Source: JBHJHK01 sp050330975 (lineage in GTDB: Bacteria; Pseudomonadota; Gammaproteobacteria; Competibacterales; Competibacteraceae). Taken from it: a stretch of 16,427 nt of DNA. Below are positions 7,689 through 14,611 of this stretch, piece after piece. The number at the start of each line of letters is the position of its first letter. The first letter of the stretch is position 1. The stretch lies in NCBI GenBank assembly GCA_050330975.1, contig JBHJHK010000138.1, positions 1 through 16,427 of the forward strand, in the 5' to 3' direction. The notes beneath the pieces were generated by a model, which was given only the letters and a program-made list of their open reading frames with translations, did not search any database and was not told the DNA's origin. The position numbers were made by a program, and so were the translations under genes.

Positions 7689-8033
7689 TCAGGGTCTTAT
7701 AAACAACGCCCCCAGGATGGCCACCAGCAACGCCCCCCACACCAACCCCTGGCGCCGGCGCTGCTGGTGGACTTCCAGGCGCCTGGCCGCCGCCGCCGCG
7801 GGGTGCTGGTCCAACCACTGGCGCAGATAGTGGCGCACCGCCACCGGCACTTCACCGCTGCGCAGGTAGCGGCCAAAGCTCCGCTCTAGGGCTTGGGGAG
7901 ACGGCGGCGCCCCCTCCCAACGGGCCATCGCCCGGCGAAATACCTCGAACTGACTGATGTCCTCGCTGCGGGCCACCAGGGCGAGGGTCTCGAGAAGGTC
8001 TAACTCGTCCACCACCCCGCATCCACAATCCAA
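7689..8033 (-). CDS. Small protein of unknown function with C-terminal membrane anchor
   Basis: This protein has up to 114 aa. I do not recognise the family. The N-terminal two thirds look helical and charged (ELDLLETLALVARSED, then FRRAMARWEG, FGRYLRSGE and RHYLRQWLDQHP). An Arg-rich patch (RRLEVHQQRRRQG) precedes one hydrophobic helix, LVWGALLVAILGALFI, ending two residues from the C-terminus. Positive charges before that helix suggest the N-terminal part is cytoplasmic. Start is uncertain: TTG at 8033 has AAGGG only one base away, while tandem GTG codons at 8015 and 8012 would remove six or seven residues (MDCGCG and one Val). It begins 27 nt after the HtrA protease stop on the same strand, so the two are probably one operon and may be functionally linked, for example as a substrate or regulator. 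That link is inference only. Confidence 0.6.
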   Translation of the reverse strand: MDCGCGVVDELDLLETLALVARSEDISQFEVFRRAMARWEGAPPSPQALERSFGRYLRSGEVPVAVRHYLRQWLDQHPAAAAARRLEVHQQRRRQGLVWGALLVAILGALFIRP

Positions 8034-8060
8034 ACCCTTGGCAAACCGACGGGGTCACCC

Positions 8061-9188
8061 CTAGAGGGTGATATCCACGGTGACCCGCTCGCCCCGGCGA
8101 TACACCTGCAACCGCACCGTCTCCCCCCGCTCCCGGGTATCCAGGGCGTTGAGGAGGTCGTTGGTGGAGGCGATCTCCCGGTCGTCGAGGCGGCTGATGA
8201 TATCCCCGGGGACAATGCCCCCCCGGCTGTCCAGCTGGGAACCGCGCATCCCCGCCCGGGCAGCGGGGGAGTTGGGTTCCACCTCGAGGATCAACACCCC
8301 CTCCACCCCCAGTTGGGCGGTGACCTGGCGGCTGATCATCTCGTCTAACCGCACCCCCAATCGGGGGCGCTGATACTCCCCATCGCGGATCAAGCGGGGC
8401 ACCACCCGGGCCACGGTCCCCACGGGCACGGCAAAGCCAATCCCCGCATAGGCCCCCGACGGACTGAAGATCGCCGTGTTGACCCCGATCAAACGCCCGG
8501 GGCTGTCCAGCAGCGGACCACCGGAATTGCCGGGGTTGATGGCGGCATCGGTCTGGATCACCCCTTCGATGTCGATGCCACTGACGCTTTGAATGGTGCG
8601 CTCCAGGGCCGAGATGATCCCGGTGGTGAGGGTCTGGTCCAAGCCAAAGGGGTTGCCGATGGCGTAGGTCTTTTGCCCCACAGAAAGTTCGTCGGCCGCC
8701 CCCAAGGGCAAGGGCCGCAGCAAATGCCCAGGGGCGGTGATGCGCAACACCGCCAAATCGTGGTCGGGGCTCACCCCCACCAAGGTCGCGTCAAAGCGCC
8801 GATCCCCCAACAACGCCACCTGGGCCCCCGACGCCCCCCGCAGGACGTGGAAGTTGGTCACCACGTGGCCCGCCTGGTCCCAGATAAACCCCGAGCCCGT
8901 GCCGGCGAGATCTTCCGTCACCCGCCGCGTCCAAGGGTTGACCCGCCGTTGGAGGGTGGTGATGTAGACCACCGACGGACTGGCGGCGCGAAATAGCTCG
9001 ATGGTGTGGCTTTCTTCGCCGAGCAATTCCCCCCGGGGTGCCACGGTGCGGGCCTCGGCCACCAACCCGTAGCGCCAGCGGTCGATCCAGGGCAAGCTGT
9101 AAATACCCAAGCTAAATCCCACGGCTACCAGCAACGCGGTGCGCCACACCGAACCCCGGGCACGCCGGGGCGAAGCACCCATACTCAT
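8061..9188 (-). CDS. Membrane-anchored HtrA-type serine protease with one PDZ domain (DegS/AlgW-like)
   Basis: This is a 375-aa protein starting at ATG 9188, with GGAAGTG (minus strand, 9194-9200) five bases upstream; a second ATG two codons in is also possible. An N-terminal helix (about residues 16-32, TALLVAVGFSLGIYSL) after an Arg-rich stretch anchors it to the inner membrane. The trypsin-like domain carries the full triad: H114 in TNFHV, D144 in DHDLAVL and S222 in NPGNSGGP. A single PDZ domain follows (about 276-372, with GVLILEVEPNSPA and GDIISRLDDREI). Length and the single PDZ match DegS/AlgW, the site-1 proteases that cut the anti-sigma factor RseA/MucA in response to misfolded outer-membrane proteins, rather than the two-PDZ DegP. 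Neither rpoE nor rseA is in the window. It is divergent from pdxY with 35 bp between starts. Confidence 0.93.
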   Translation of the reverse strand: MSMGASPRRARGSVWRTALLVAVGFSLGIYSLPWIDRWRYGLVAEARTVAPRGELLGEESHTIELFRAASPSVVYITTLQRRVNPWTRRVTEDLAGTGSGFIWDQAGHVVTNFHVLRGASGAQVALLGDRRFDATLVGVSPDHDLAVLRITAPGHLLRPLPLGAADELSVGQKTYAIGNPFGLDQTLTTGIISALERTIQSVSGIDIEGVIQTDAAINPGNSGGPLLDSPGRLIGVNTAIFSPSGAYAGIGFAVPVGTVARVVPRLIRDGEYQRPRLGVRLDEMISRQVTAQLGVEGVLILEVEPNSPAARAGMRGSQLDSRGGIVPGDIISRLDDREIASTNDLLNALDTRERGETVRLQVYRRGERVTVDITL

Positions 9189-9202
9189 CGTTTCACTTCC
9201 AT

Positions 9203-9217
9203 AAGCTCCAGGAGCTT
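9203..9217. promoter_or_regulatory. 15-bp palindrome in the 35-bp htrA/pdxY intergenic space
   Basis: AAGCTCC and GGAGCTT flank a single central A (9210), a perfect 7+1+7 inverted repeat. It includes the pdxY Shine-Dalgarno AGGAG (9210-9214), nine bases before the GTG start at 9224. It could be an operator shared by the divergent genes, or in RNA a small 5-bp hairpin hiding the pdxY ribosome-binding site. It could also be chance. Confidence 0.35.
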
Positions 9218-9223
9218 TTCACC

Positions 9224-10081
9224 GTGAATATCCTGTCCATCCAATCCCACGTCGTCTACGGCCACGCCGGCAACTCCGCGGCGGTCTTCCCCATGCAACG
9301 CTTGGGGGCCGAGGTGTGGCCCCTCCACACCGTGCAGTTTTCCAACCATACTGCCTATGGACAGTGGACGGGCGAGGTGTTCACCGCCGACCAGTTGCGC
9401 GCCCTAGTCGACGGGCTGGAGGCCCGGGGGGTCTTGGGCCAGTGCGACGCCGTGGTGTCGGGGTTCATGGGGGATGTGTCGCTGGGCGAGGTCATCCTGG
9501 AGGCCAAGACCCGGGTGAAGGCCGCCAACCCCCAGGCGCTGTACCTGTGCGACCCGGTGATGGGCAACCCCATCAACGGCTGTACGGTGCGCCCGGAGAT
9601 CCCCCCCTACCACGCCGCCCACACCGTCCCCGCCGCCGACATCGCCACCCCCAGCGCCCTAGAACTCGAGCGCCTCACGGGAGTGACCCCCAAGACCTTT
9701 GCCGACAGCGTCGAAGCGGTCCGGGCAGTCCAGGCCAGCGGCCCCCACATCGTACTGGCCAAGAGCTTGAGCTTTGCCGACAAACCCGAGGACAAAGATC
9801 TGATGTTGGCCGTGGAGGGAGCCAACTTGTGGCAGGTGATCACCCCCCACGCCCCAGTGGACAAGCCTTTAGTTGGCACAGGCGACCTCATCGCCGGGGT
9901 ATTTTTGGTCCAATACCTCAAGACCCGCTCGGTGCCAGAGGCCTTGGGCCACGCCGCCGCGGCGGTGTACGCCGTGGCCGATGCCACCCAGCGGGCCAAC
10001 ACCTGGGAATTGCAAATCGTGGCCACCCAAGAGGAAATCGTCAAGCCGAAGAGGCTATTTCCCGTAGAGCAGCTCGCCTGA
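9224..10081 (+). CDS. pdxY: Pyridoxal kinase PdxY
   Basis: This is a 285-aa protein starting at GTG 9224, with AGGAG nine bases upstream. The first residues, NILSIQSHVVYGHAGNSAA, are the hallmark of the PdxY/PdxK branch of the ribokinase fold, followed by TVQFSNHTAYGQWTG (residues about 36-50). DPVMG (110-114) and GTGD (218-221, D221 the catalytic base, G220 in the anion hole) mark the ATP/phosphate site. The usual PN in the TPNxxE segment reads TPSALELE here, a mild deviation. It phosphorylates pyridoxal to pyridoxal phosphate in the B6 salvage pathway, in the cytoplasm. Length agrees with E. coli PdxY (287 aa). Its last 41 bp overlap the 3' end of ampD on the other strand. It appears to be a single-gene unit. 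Confidence 0.95.
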   Translation: MNILSIQSHVVYGHAGNSAAVFPMQRLGAEVWPLHTVQFSNHTAYGQWTGEVFTADQLRALVDGLEARGVLGQCDAVVSGFMGDVSLGEVILEAKTRVKAANPQALYLCDPVMGNPINGCTVRPEIPPYHAAHTVPAADIATPSALELERLTGVTPKTFADSVEAVRAVQASGPHIVLAKSLSFADKPEDKDLMLAVEGANLWQVITPHAPVDKPLVGTGDLIAGVFLVQYLKTRSVPEALGHAAAAVYAVADATQRANTWELQIVATQEEIVKPKRLFPVEQLA

Positions 10082-10643
10082 GGAGGCGGTGCAACAACCC
10101 CCAGTCAAAGGCCGGCCCCGGATCGGTTTTGCGGCCCGGGGCGATGTGTTGGTGGCCGACGATGCGCCCATCTCCAATGGCGGGGTAGCGCCCCTGGAGG
10201 GTGCGGATCACCGCCGCCAAGGCGTGGTACTGGATGGACTGGTAGGCGATGGCGTCACTGCCCTCCAGCTCCACACCGATGGAAAAGTCGTTGCAAGCGG
10301 GCCTACCTTGAAAACACGACGCCCCGGCGTGCCAGGCCCGCCCGTCCAGAGGCACGTACTGGACCAAGGTACCACTGCGGCGAATCAATAGGTGGGCCGA
10401 GACCCGAAGACCTTTGAGACCGGCAAAGGCGGGGTGGGCTGCGGTGTCCAATTGGTTGGTGAACAAAGCGTCGATCCAAGGCCCGCCAAAATGGCGGGGG
10501 GGCAAACTGATGCCGTGGACCACCACCAAATCCACCGCCACCCCTTGGGGTCTGGAATCCCAGTTGGGGGACGGTCGCCGGGTGGCCGCGGCGAACCAGG
10601 CGCCCTGGTCGCCCACGGTCAACGCCAAGTCACGGCTTTGCAT
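10041..10643 (-). CDS. ampD: 1,6-anhydro-N-acetylmuramyl-L-alanine amidase AmpD
   Basis: This is a 200-aa protein starting at ATG 10643; a GTG one codon earlier (10646) is possible. GGGAG lies about nine bases upstream. The frame stays open to 11129 within the upstream gene, but that part is Pro/Ser/Arg-rich shadow sequence. Zinc ligands of the Amidase_2 fold are present: H43 in VVHGISLPP, H164 in GHQHIAPG and D174 in GRKTDPGPAFDW, with E125 in GVELEG and K172 as catalytic helpers, matching E. coli H34, H154, D164, E116 and K162. No signal peptide is present, fitting the cytosolic enzyme that removes the stem peptide from anhydromuropeptides in cell-wall recycling and so keeps AmpR-type beta-lactamase induction low. 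It follows the c-di-GMP protein gene by 94 nt on the same strand and overlaps pdxY tail to tail by 41 bp. Confidence 0.95.
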   Translation of the reverse strand: MQSRDLALTVGDQGAWFAAATRRPSPNWDSRPQGVAVDLVVVHGISLPPRHFGGPWIDALFTNQLDTAAHPAFAGLKGLRVSAHLLIRRSGTLVQYVPLDGRAWHAGASCFQGRPACNDFSIGVELEGSDAIAYQSIQYHALAAVIRTLQGRYPAIGDGRIVGHQHIAPGRKTDPGPAFDWGLLHRLLRRAALREIASSA

Positions 10644-10708
10644 CACCCATGGCTCCCGAGGAGCGGTTGTGGGGAGAGCCCCCTCCGACTTTTCTCCCCT
10701 GGGGCGCT

Positions 10709-10735
10709 GCTTGCCCCGGGGCCAGCGGGGCAAGC
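10709..10735 (-). terminator. GC-rich hairpin just after the c-di-GMP protein gene
   Basis: A perfect 9-bp stem (GCTTGCCCC at 10709-10717 and GGGGCAAGC at 10727-10735) with a 9-nt loop begins two bases after the stop of the 792-aa gene and lies upstream of ampD. There is no T-tract, so it is either a weak or factor-dependent terminator or an RNA-processing element that separates expression of the two genes. Confidence 0.45.
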
Positions 10736-10737
10736 CC

Positions 10738-13116
10738 TCAAGGCGCCCCCTCCTCCGGAGGTGGCACCCAGCGGGTAAAATCGTAGCGCATGTCGCTTCG
10801 GGGGCGCTGGAGGCCAAAGCCTTGGGCGTAGCGCACCCCACACGACCAGGCGCTGTAGAGGGTGGCCAAGCTCTCCACCCCGGTGAGGACCACCGGTACC
10901 TGGGGCAGGGCTTCCCCCAGCTGTTCCACCACCCGGCGCAGGCGCTCCCGGGGCCCGGCGTCATCGGCGAGGCCCCCGGCGTAGGCGGCGTCGAGTTTGA
11001 CAAAGTCCACCTTGAGGGCGCGCAGCTGCTCGGGGGTGAGGATTTCCGGGGTGAAGCGGTCGATGGCCAGCCGCACCCCCGCCCCCCGGAGGGTCTGGGC
11101 AGTCCGGGCCAACGCCCTGGGGTTGGCACTGGCGATGGTGGCCGACACTTCGATCACCAACCAGCGGCCCTCGACGCCAGTCTTATCCAGCCCCCGGCGC
11201 AGCCAGACGGCGAACTTGCCGTCGGCCAAGGACAGGGCCGACAAGTTGACAAACAGTACCGGCAAGGTGCCCGCCGTCTGGCGGCGGCGCAGCAATTCCA
11301 AGGCCCGCACCGCCACCCAACGGTCGAGGATCACCCCCAGGCCGTGATGCTCGGCGAGGGCGAAGACCACGTTCGGCGGCAGGGCGCGGCCGCGGCGGTT
11401 GTGGACCCGCAGCAACACCTCGTGGTACTCGGTGCGCCGGTCCCCCTCTAGGGACACCATCGCCTGGTAGGCCAAGGAGAGTTGTTGGTTGGCCACCGCT
11501 TGGCGCACTTCGTCGAACAGCTCCTGGAGCCGCTCGTTGTCGTCGCCTTCCACTGCGGGGTCGAAGAGGTGGACGTGCTCGACACCCATGTGGCGCGCCC
11601 GGCGACAGGCGTCGGTGGCCCGCTGGAGGAGTTCGGTGGGGCTTGTGACCCGCCGCAGCCACACCGCCCCCACAAAGGTCTCCAGCCGCAGCATGGAGTC
11701 GCCGCTCTCCACGGGCTCCCCCACCAACGTCGCCCGCACGTCGAGACACAGTCGTCGCAGCTCGACGTCGTCGGCGGCGGTCACCAGTGCCGCCAGGTGG
11801 TTGTCGTCCAACCGGGCCAACGGGAAGTGGGGCCCCAGCAACCGACGGCAGCGCAAAGCCGCCTGGGCCACCAGGGCGTCGGCGGACACCAGGTCGGCCA
11901 CGTCGCTGGTCCCCAGGCTGTCCAGATCCACCAACAGCAACGCCCGCTGCTCGCTGTCCCGGGCCGCCAACTGCCGGCGCAGATGGCCCAAGAAGGCGGC
12001 CCGGTGGTAGAGGTCGGTGACGGCATCCCGCTCGGCGGCTGCCCACAGGCTGTGGCCCGCCGCCCGGGCTCGGCGCAGGCGGTGGAAAATGGCCGCCGGC
12101 AGCAGGGCGTCGTCCACGGGCTTGGGCAGCCAATCCAGCTCCAGATCTTCGCCTTCTTTGACCAATTGGGCCAGCCGTTCGGGTTCCCCCAGCAACAGGG
12201 TGGGCAACTGGTGGTAGTTCTCGTGCTGGCGCAACACCTGGATTAAGGCGCTGCCCGGAGGGTCGTTCAAGGCGGCGTCCACCACCACCAGGTGGGGGCG
12301 AAAGCGGGCCATGGCCTCCAGCAGGCGCCGCGGCTGGGCGAGGACTTGGGTATTGATACCCCGAGATTCCAGCAGATGGCTGATGTGGCTGGCTTCGGTG
12401 TTGCGAGCCATGGCGATCAATACCCGGTAATAGCGCCCCACCGGCGGCAGCAGGTCGCAGAGCAGCCGCTCCACCAGGGGTTTGGCGGCCAGGGGCTTGG
12501 CGTGGTAGGCACAGCCCAAGCTCAACGCCTGGAGGCGTTCCCCCAAATCGGTGCGCTCGCCGAGCAACAACAACGCGGCGCGCTGGCCCAACCGCTGCTC
12601 CAGGGCGTTGAGCCCCGCCTCCCGGGCGGCGTCGTGCCCCAGGGCGTCCAGATCCAGGATCACGGCGACGGGGGCCGTGTCGAGGAGGGCTTTGAGGGCG
12701 CCGTCGAGGCCGTGGTGAATCTGGACGGCAAAGCCCGCCGCCTCCAAGTGGGCGGGGAGGTCCACCACCTCGTTGCCCACCACCATCACCAGCCCCTCCG
12801 GGGCGGCCTCGGGGGTGTCGCGCTCCTCGTCGGCACTGGGGTCGAGGGTGAGGATTTCGTCGATCAACGCCAGTAGCTGGTGGCGCTGACGCCCCTGGGG
12901 CAGGCGCTTGGCCCGCAACTCGGCATTGATCAACGCCGCCAATTGGCCGCTCAGAGCCCGGGTGAGGGGCTCGGTGGCCAGGGTGGACAGTTCCTCGGCG
13001 GCGCGCGCGACAAAGGCGAGGCTCTCTTGGTTCCAATGGATATGGATGAGCCGCGCGTGGAGTTCTTCCAGCAAATGGCACTTGGCCGCCAGATCGTCCG
13101 CTACTGCCGTGGACAT
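10738..13116 (-). CDS. FimX-like protein: two pseudo-receiver domains, degenerate GGDEF, degenerate EAL (EVL)
   Basis: This is a 792-aa protein starting at ATG 13116, with GGGGAGGG four to five bases upstream; the adjacent TTG (13119) is too close to it. Residues 1-95 are a helical region I do not recognise. Residues about 107-225 and 229-345 are CheY-like: each keeps the acceptor Asp (D155, D280) and the KP lysine (K207, K332) but lacks the N-terminal acidic pair. Residues about 362-525 are a GGDEF fold (DAVTDLY) whose signature is replaced by LDDNH (436-440), so it is probably inactive. Residues 535-785 are an EAL fold reading EVL (566-568); N624, E656, D686, K707, E748 and Q765 are kept, but the second Asp of the DDFG motif is R687. 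Loss of metal ligands points to a c-di-GMP receptor rather than a phosphodiesterase, as in Pseudomonas FimX (also EVL), which controls type IV pili. There is no membrane segment. Confidence 0.88.
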   Translation of the reverse strand: MSTAVADDLAAKCHLLEELHARLIHIHWNQESLAFVARAAEELSTLATEPLTRALSGQLAALINAELRAKRLPQGRQRHQLLALIDEILTLDPSADEERDTPEAAPEGLVMVVGNEVVDLPAHLEAAGFAVQIHHGLDGALKALLDTAPVAVILDLDALGHDAAREAGLNALEQRLGQRAALLLLGERTDLGERLQALSLGCAYHAKPLAAKPLVERLLCDLLPPVGRYYRVLIAMARNTEASHISHLLESRGINTQVLAQPRRLLEAMARFRPHLVVVDAALNDPPGSALIQVLRQHENYHQLPTLLLGEPERLAQLVKEGEDLELDWLPKPVDDALLPAAIFHRLRRARAAGHSLWAAAERDAVTDLYHRAAFLGHLRRQLAARDSEQRALLLVDLDSLGTSDVADLVSADALVAQAALRCRRLLGPHFPLARLDDNHLAALVTAADDVELRRLCLDVRATLVGEPVESGDSMLRLETFVGAVWLRRVTSPTELLQRATDACRRARHMGVEHVHLFDPAVEGDDNERLQELFDEVRQAVANQQLSLAYQAMVSLEGDRRTEYHEVLLRVHNRRGRALPPNVVFALAEHHGLGVILDRWVAVRALELLRRRQTAGTLPVLFVNLSALSLADGKFAVWLRRGLDKTGVEGRWLVIEVSATIASANPRALARTAQTLRGAGVRLAIDRFTPEILTPEQLRALKVDFVKLDAAYAGGLADDAGPRERLRRVVEQLGEALPQVPVVLTGVESLATLYSAWSCGVRYAQGFGLQRPRSDMRYDFTRWVPPPEEGAP

Positions 13117-13157
13117 CAAACCCTCCCCATCAGCTGTCGTCGCTGTCCCTAGAAGGC

Positions 13158-13195
13158 CCTAGTGTAGACGATCTCGGCCAAATAGACTTTATCGC
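13158..13195 (+). repeat. Diverged 38-nt direct repeat, copy A
   Basis: It begins CCTAGT and contains AGACGA (13166-13171), GGC and AATAGACT. It aligns without gaps to copy B 118 nt downstream at 28 of 38 positions by hand. In both copies the two AGAC words are exactly 18 nt apart. Confidence 0.5.
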
Positions 13196-13275
13196 TATAC
13201 CTACCATCCTCGCCTCCCCTGGTCTTGGCTGAGACCCAGCCAGCGCCGCACCTTGGGTACGCCGCCGTTGAAATA

Positions 13276-13313
13276 CCTAGTACAGACGACCCAGGCTCAA
13301 TAGACTCTACGGC
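13276..13313 (+). repeat. Diverged 38-nt direct repeat, copy B
   Basis: This is the partner of the copy at 13158. It shares CCTAGT, AGACGA (13284-13289), GGC and AATAGACT; six of the ten differences are C in place of T or the reverse. Paired regulator sites or remnants of a dispersed intergenic element are the two plausible readings. Confidence 0.5.
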
Positions 13314-13336
13314 AAACCCCCCTACGGCAAATCCCC
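13307..13336 (+). repeat. 15-nt tandem repeat, two copies
   Basis: CTACGGCAAACCCCC (13307-13321) is followed directly by CTACGGCAAATCCCC (13322-13336), with one mismatch. It overlaps the end of direct repeat copy B and lies about 150 bp before the RND adaptor start. Function is unknown. Confidence 0.7.
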
Positions 13337-13483
13337 TGAGGTCTGCGGCTGGTGACAAATGCCCTCGAAACCCTTTTCCCTTCGACGCGGTGGAGCGTCC
13401 GCGGGCATTCCCCAGGCCTTTGCCCGAGACCCCAACCGTGCCCTTTGAGATACCTTCCCCTCGACGCCCTTGGAGGACAGTCC

Positions 13484-14608
13484 ATGGCCCTTCGCCAGTC
13501 ATCGCCCTTTGTATGGCTCGTATTGCCCTTTTTCCTATGGCTTTTTCCCCCTGCGGCAGCCGTGTTTGCCCAAGCCCCCCCCGGGGTGTTGGTGGCCGAA
13601 GTGAGCCGCCGGGACGTGAGCCCCAGTAGCCGCTACGTGGGCCGGGTGGAGGCCACGGATAGCGTGGAACTGCGGGCCCGGGTGGCGGGCTTTTTGGAGC
13701 AGCGCAACTTCGAGGAGGGGCGCACCGTGGCGGCGGGCGAGCTTTTGTTCACCATTGAAAAAGCCCCCTACCAGGCCGCCGTCGCCGCCGCCAAAGCCGA
13801 TGTGGCCGCCGCCGTGGCCGACCGCAAGAACGCCCGGGCAGCCCTGGCGCGCTTGGAGCAGTTGGCCCCCCGCAACCTGGCCTCCCAGGCGGATTTGGAC
13901 GCGGCGGCGGCGGCGGCGGCGGTGGCCGAGGCCAGCGTCCTCAAGGCCGAAGCCGCCCTGGAGCAGGCCCAACTCGATCTCAACTACACCGACATCAAGA
14001 GCCCCATCGACGGGCGCATCAGCGCCGCGACCTACAGCGTCGGCAACTTGGTGGGACCGGAGAGCGGGACCTTGGCCACGGTGACCTCCATCGATCCCAT
14101 CTACGTAACCATGGCCATCAGCGAACGCCAGCTCATCGAGGCCCGGCGCAGCGGTATCAACCTCGACAACCCGCCGGTGTTCCCCCAACTGGTGCTGGGG
14201 GACGGCGGCGTCTACGAGCCCCCGGGAAATTTCAACTATCTATCCCCCGCCGTCGATCCCAACACCGATACCCTCCAGGCCCGGGCGGTCTTCCCCAACC
14301 CCCAGGGATTGTTGGTGCCGGGGCAGTTTGTCAGCGTGATCATCCGCCGCAAAACCCCCACCGAAGCCACGGTGGTGCCCCAGGTGGCGGTGCAGCAAGA
14401 CGCCCAGGGCTACTTTGTGTTGGTGGTCGACCGCGCCAACGCGGTGGAACAGCGGCGCATCCAGGTGGGGGGCACCAGCGGCGACGACTGGGTGGTGGAA
14501 GACGGCCTGGCGACGGGGGAGCGAGTCATCGTCCAAGGCGCGCAAAAAGTGCGCCCGGGGATCACCGTGGCCCCCGAGCCCGCCCCCATTCCCAGAGGCG
14601 AGGGCTAG
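13484..14608 (+). CDS. RND efflux periplasmic adaptor (membrane fusion protein, AcrA/MexA family)
   Basis: This is a 374-aa protein from ATG 13484, with GGAGGA six bases upstream. A longer frame from GTG 13352 is rejected because only this start puts a Sec signal at the N-terminus (hydrophobic residues 8-26, then AVFAQA). There is no lipobox cysteine, so the adaptor is not a lipoprotein. Order: lipoyl half (VELRARVAGFLEQ, EGRTVAAGELLFTIE), alpha-hairpin about residues 97-165, second lipoyl half (YTDIKSPIDGRIS, about 168-180), then beta-barrel and membrane-proximal domains. The hairpin tip shows R123-x3-L127-x6-S134, the RLS pattern used by AcrA/MexA to dock on TolC-type channels. It bridges the inner-membrane pump encoded three bases downstream to an outer-membrane channel. 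No TolC gene or local regulator is in view, and the exported substrates cannot be told. Confidence 0.94.
   Translation: MALRQSSPFVWLVLPFFLWLFPPAAAVFAQAPPGVLVAEVSRRDVSPSSRYVGRVEATDSVELRARVAGFLEQRNFEEGRTVAAGELLFTIEKAPYQAAVAAAKADVAAAVADRKNARAALARLEQLAPRNLASQADLDAAAAAAAVAEASVLKAEAALEQAQLDLNYTDIKSPIDGRISAATYSVGNLVGPESGTLATVTSIDPIYVTMAISERQLIEARRSGINLDNPPVFPQLVLGDGGVYEPPGNFNYLSPAVDPNTDTLQARAVFPNPQGLLVPGQFVSVIIRRKTPTEATVVPQVAVQQDAQGYFVLVVDRANAVEQRRIQVGGTSGDDWVVEDGLATGERVIVQGAQKVRPGITVAPEPAPIPRGEG
13901..13921 (+). repeat. (GCG)7 trinucleotide run in the adaptor gene
   Basis: Seven consecutive GCG codons encode A140-A146 on the second helix of the alpha-hairpin, directly after the RLS docking motif and D139. 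Length changes by slippage would stay in frame and add or remove alanines. Confidence 0.75.
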
Positions 14609-14611
14609 ACC

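Larger units (their letters stand above)
13117..13483. promoter_or_regulatory. 367-bp divergent intergenic region upstream of the c-di-GMP gene and the RND operon
   Basis: No convincing gene is seen here on either strand; short open frames lack ribosome-binding sites, family signatures and codon bias. It must carry promoters for the minus-strand gene starting at 13116 and the plus-strand RND operon starting at 13484. It holds a diverged 38-nt direct repeat and a 15-nt tandem repeat (listed separately). An AT-richer patch at 13180-13203 (TAGACTTTATCGCTATACC) is the best promoter-like stretch, but I could not fit a -35 box at standard spacing. GGAGGA (13472-13477) is the ribosome-binding site of the adaptor gene. 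Confidence 0.5.

Noticed and set aside
10644..11129. Long open extension upstream of ampD
   Set aside because: The sequence is Pro/Ser/Arg-rich shadow translation of the end of the c-di-GMP protein gene; AmpD homology begins at ATG 10643, and the resulting 200 aa fits the family.
10414..11451. 345-aa plus-strand open frame antisense to ampD and the c-di-GMP gene
   Set aside because: It shows no family signature and shadow-like composition, and covers two well-supported genes.
11183..13081. 632-aa minus-strand open frame inside the c-di-GMP protein gene
   Set aside because: It consists mostly of Gly, Pro, Arg and Ala, typical of a shifted frame in GC-rich DNA, and the other frame has clear receiver, GGDEF and EAL folds.
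13352..13483. N-terminal extension of the RND adaptor from GTG 13352
   Set aside because: It would bury the Sec signal peptide 44 residues in; ATG 13484 has GGAGGA at ideal spacing.
13149..13502. Minus-strand 117-aa open frame in the 13117-13483 intergenic region
   Set aside because: No ribosome-binding site or recognisable domain; its repeated GGFAV residues simply reflect the 15-nt tandem repeat.
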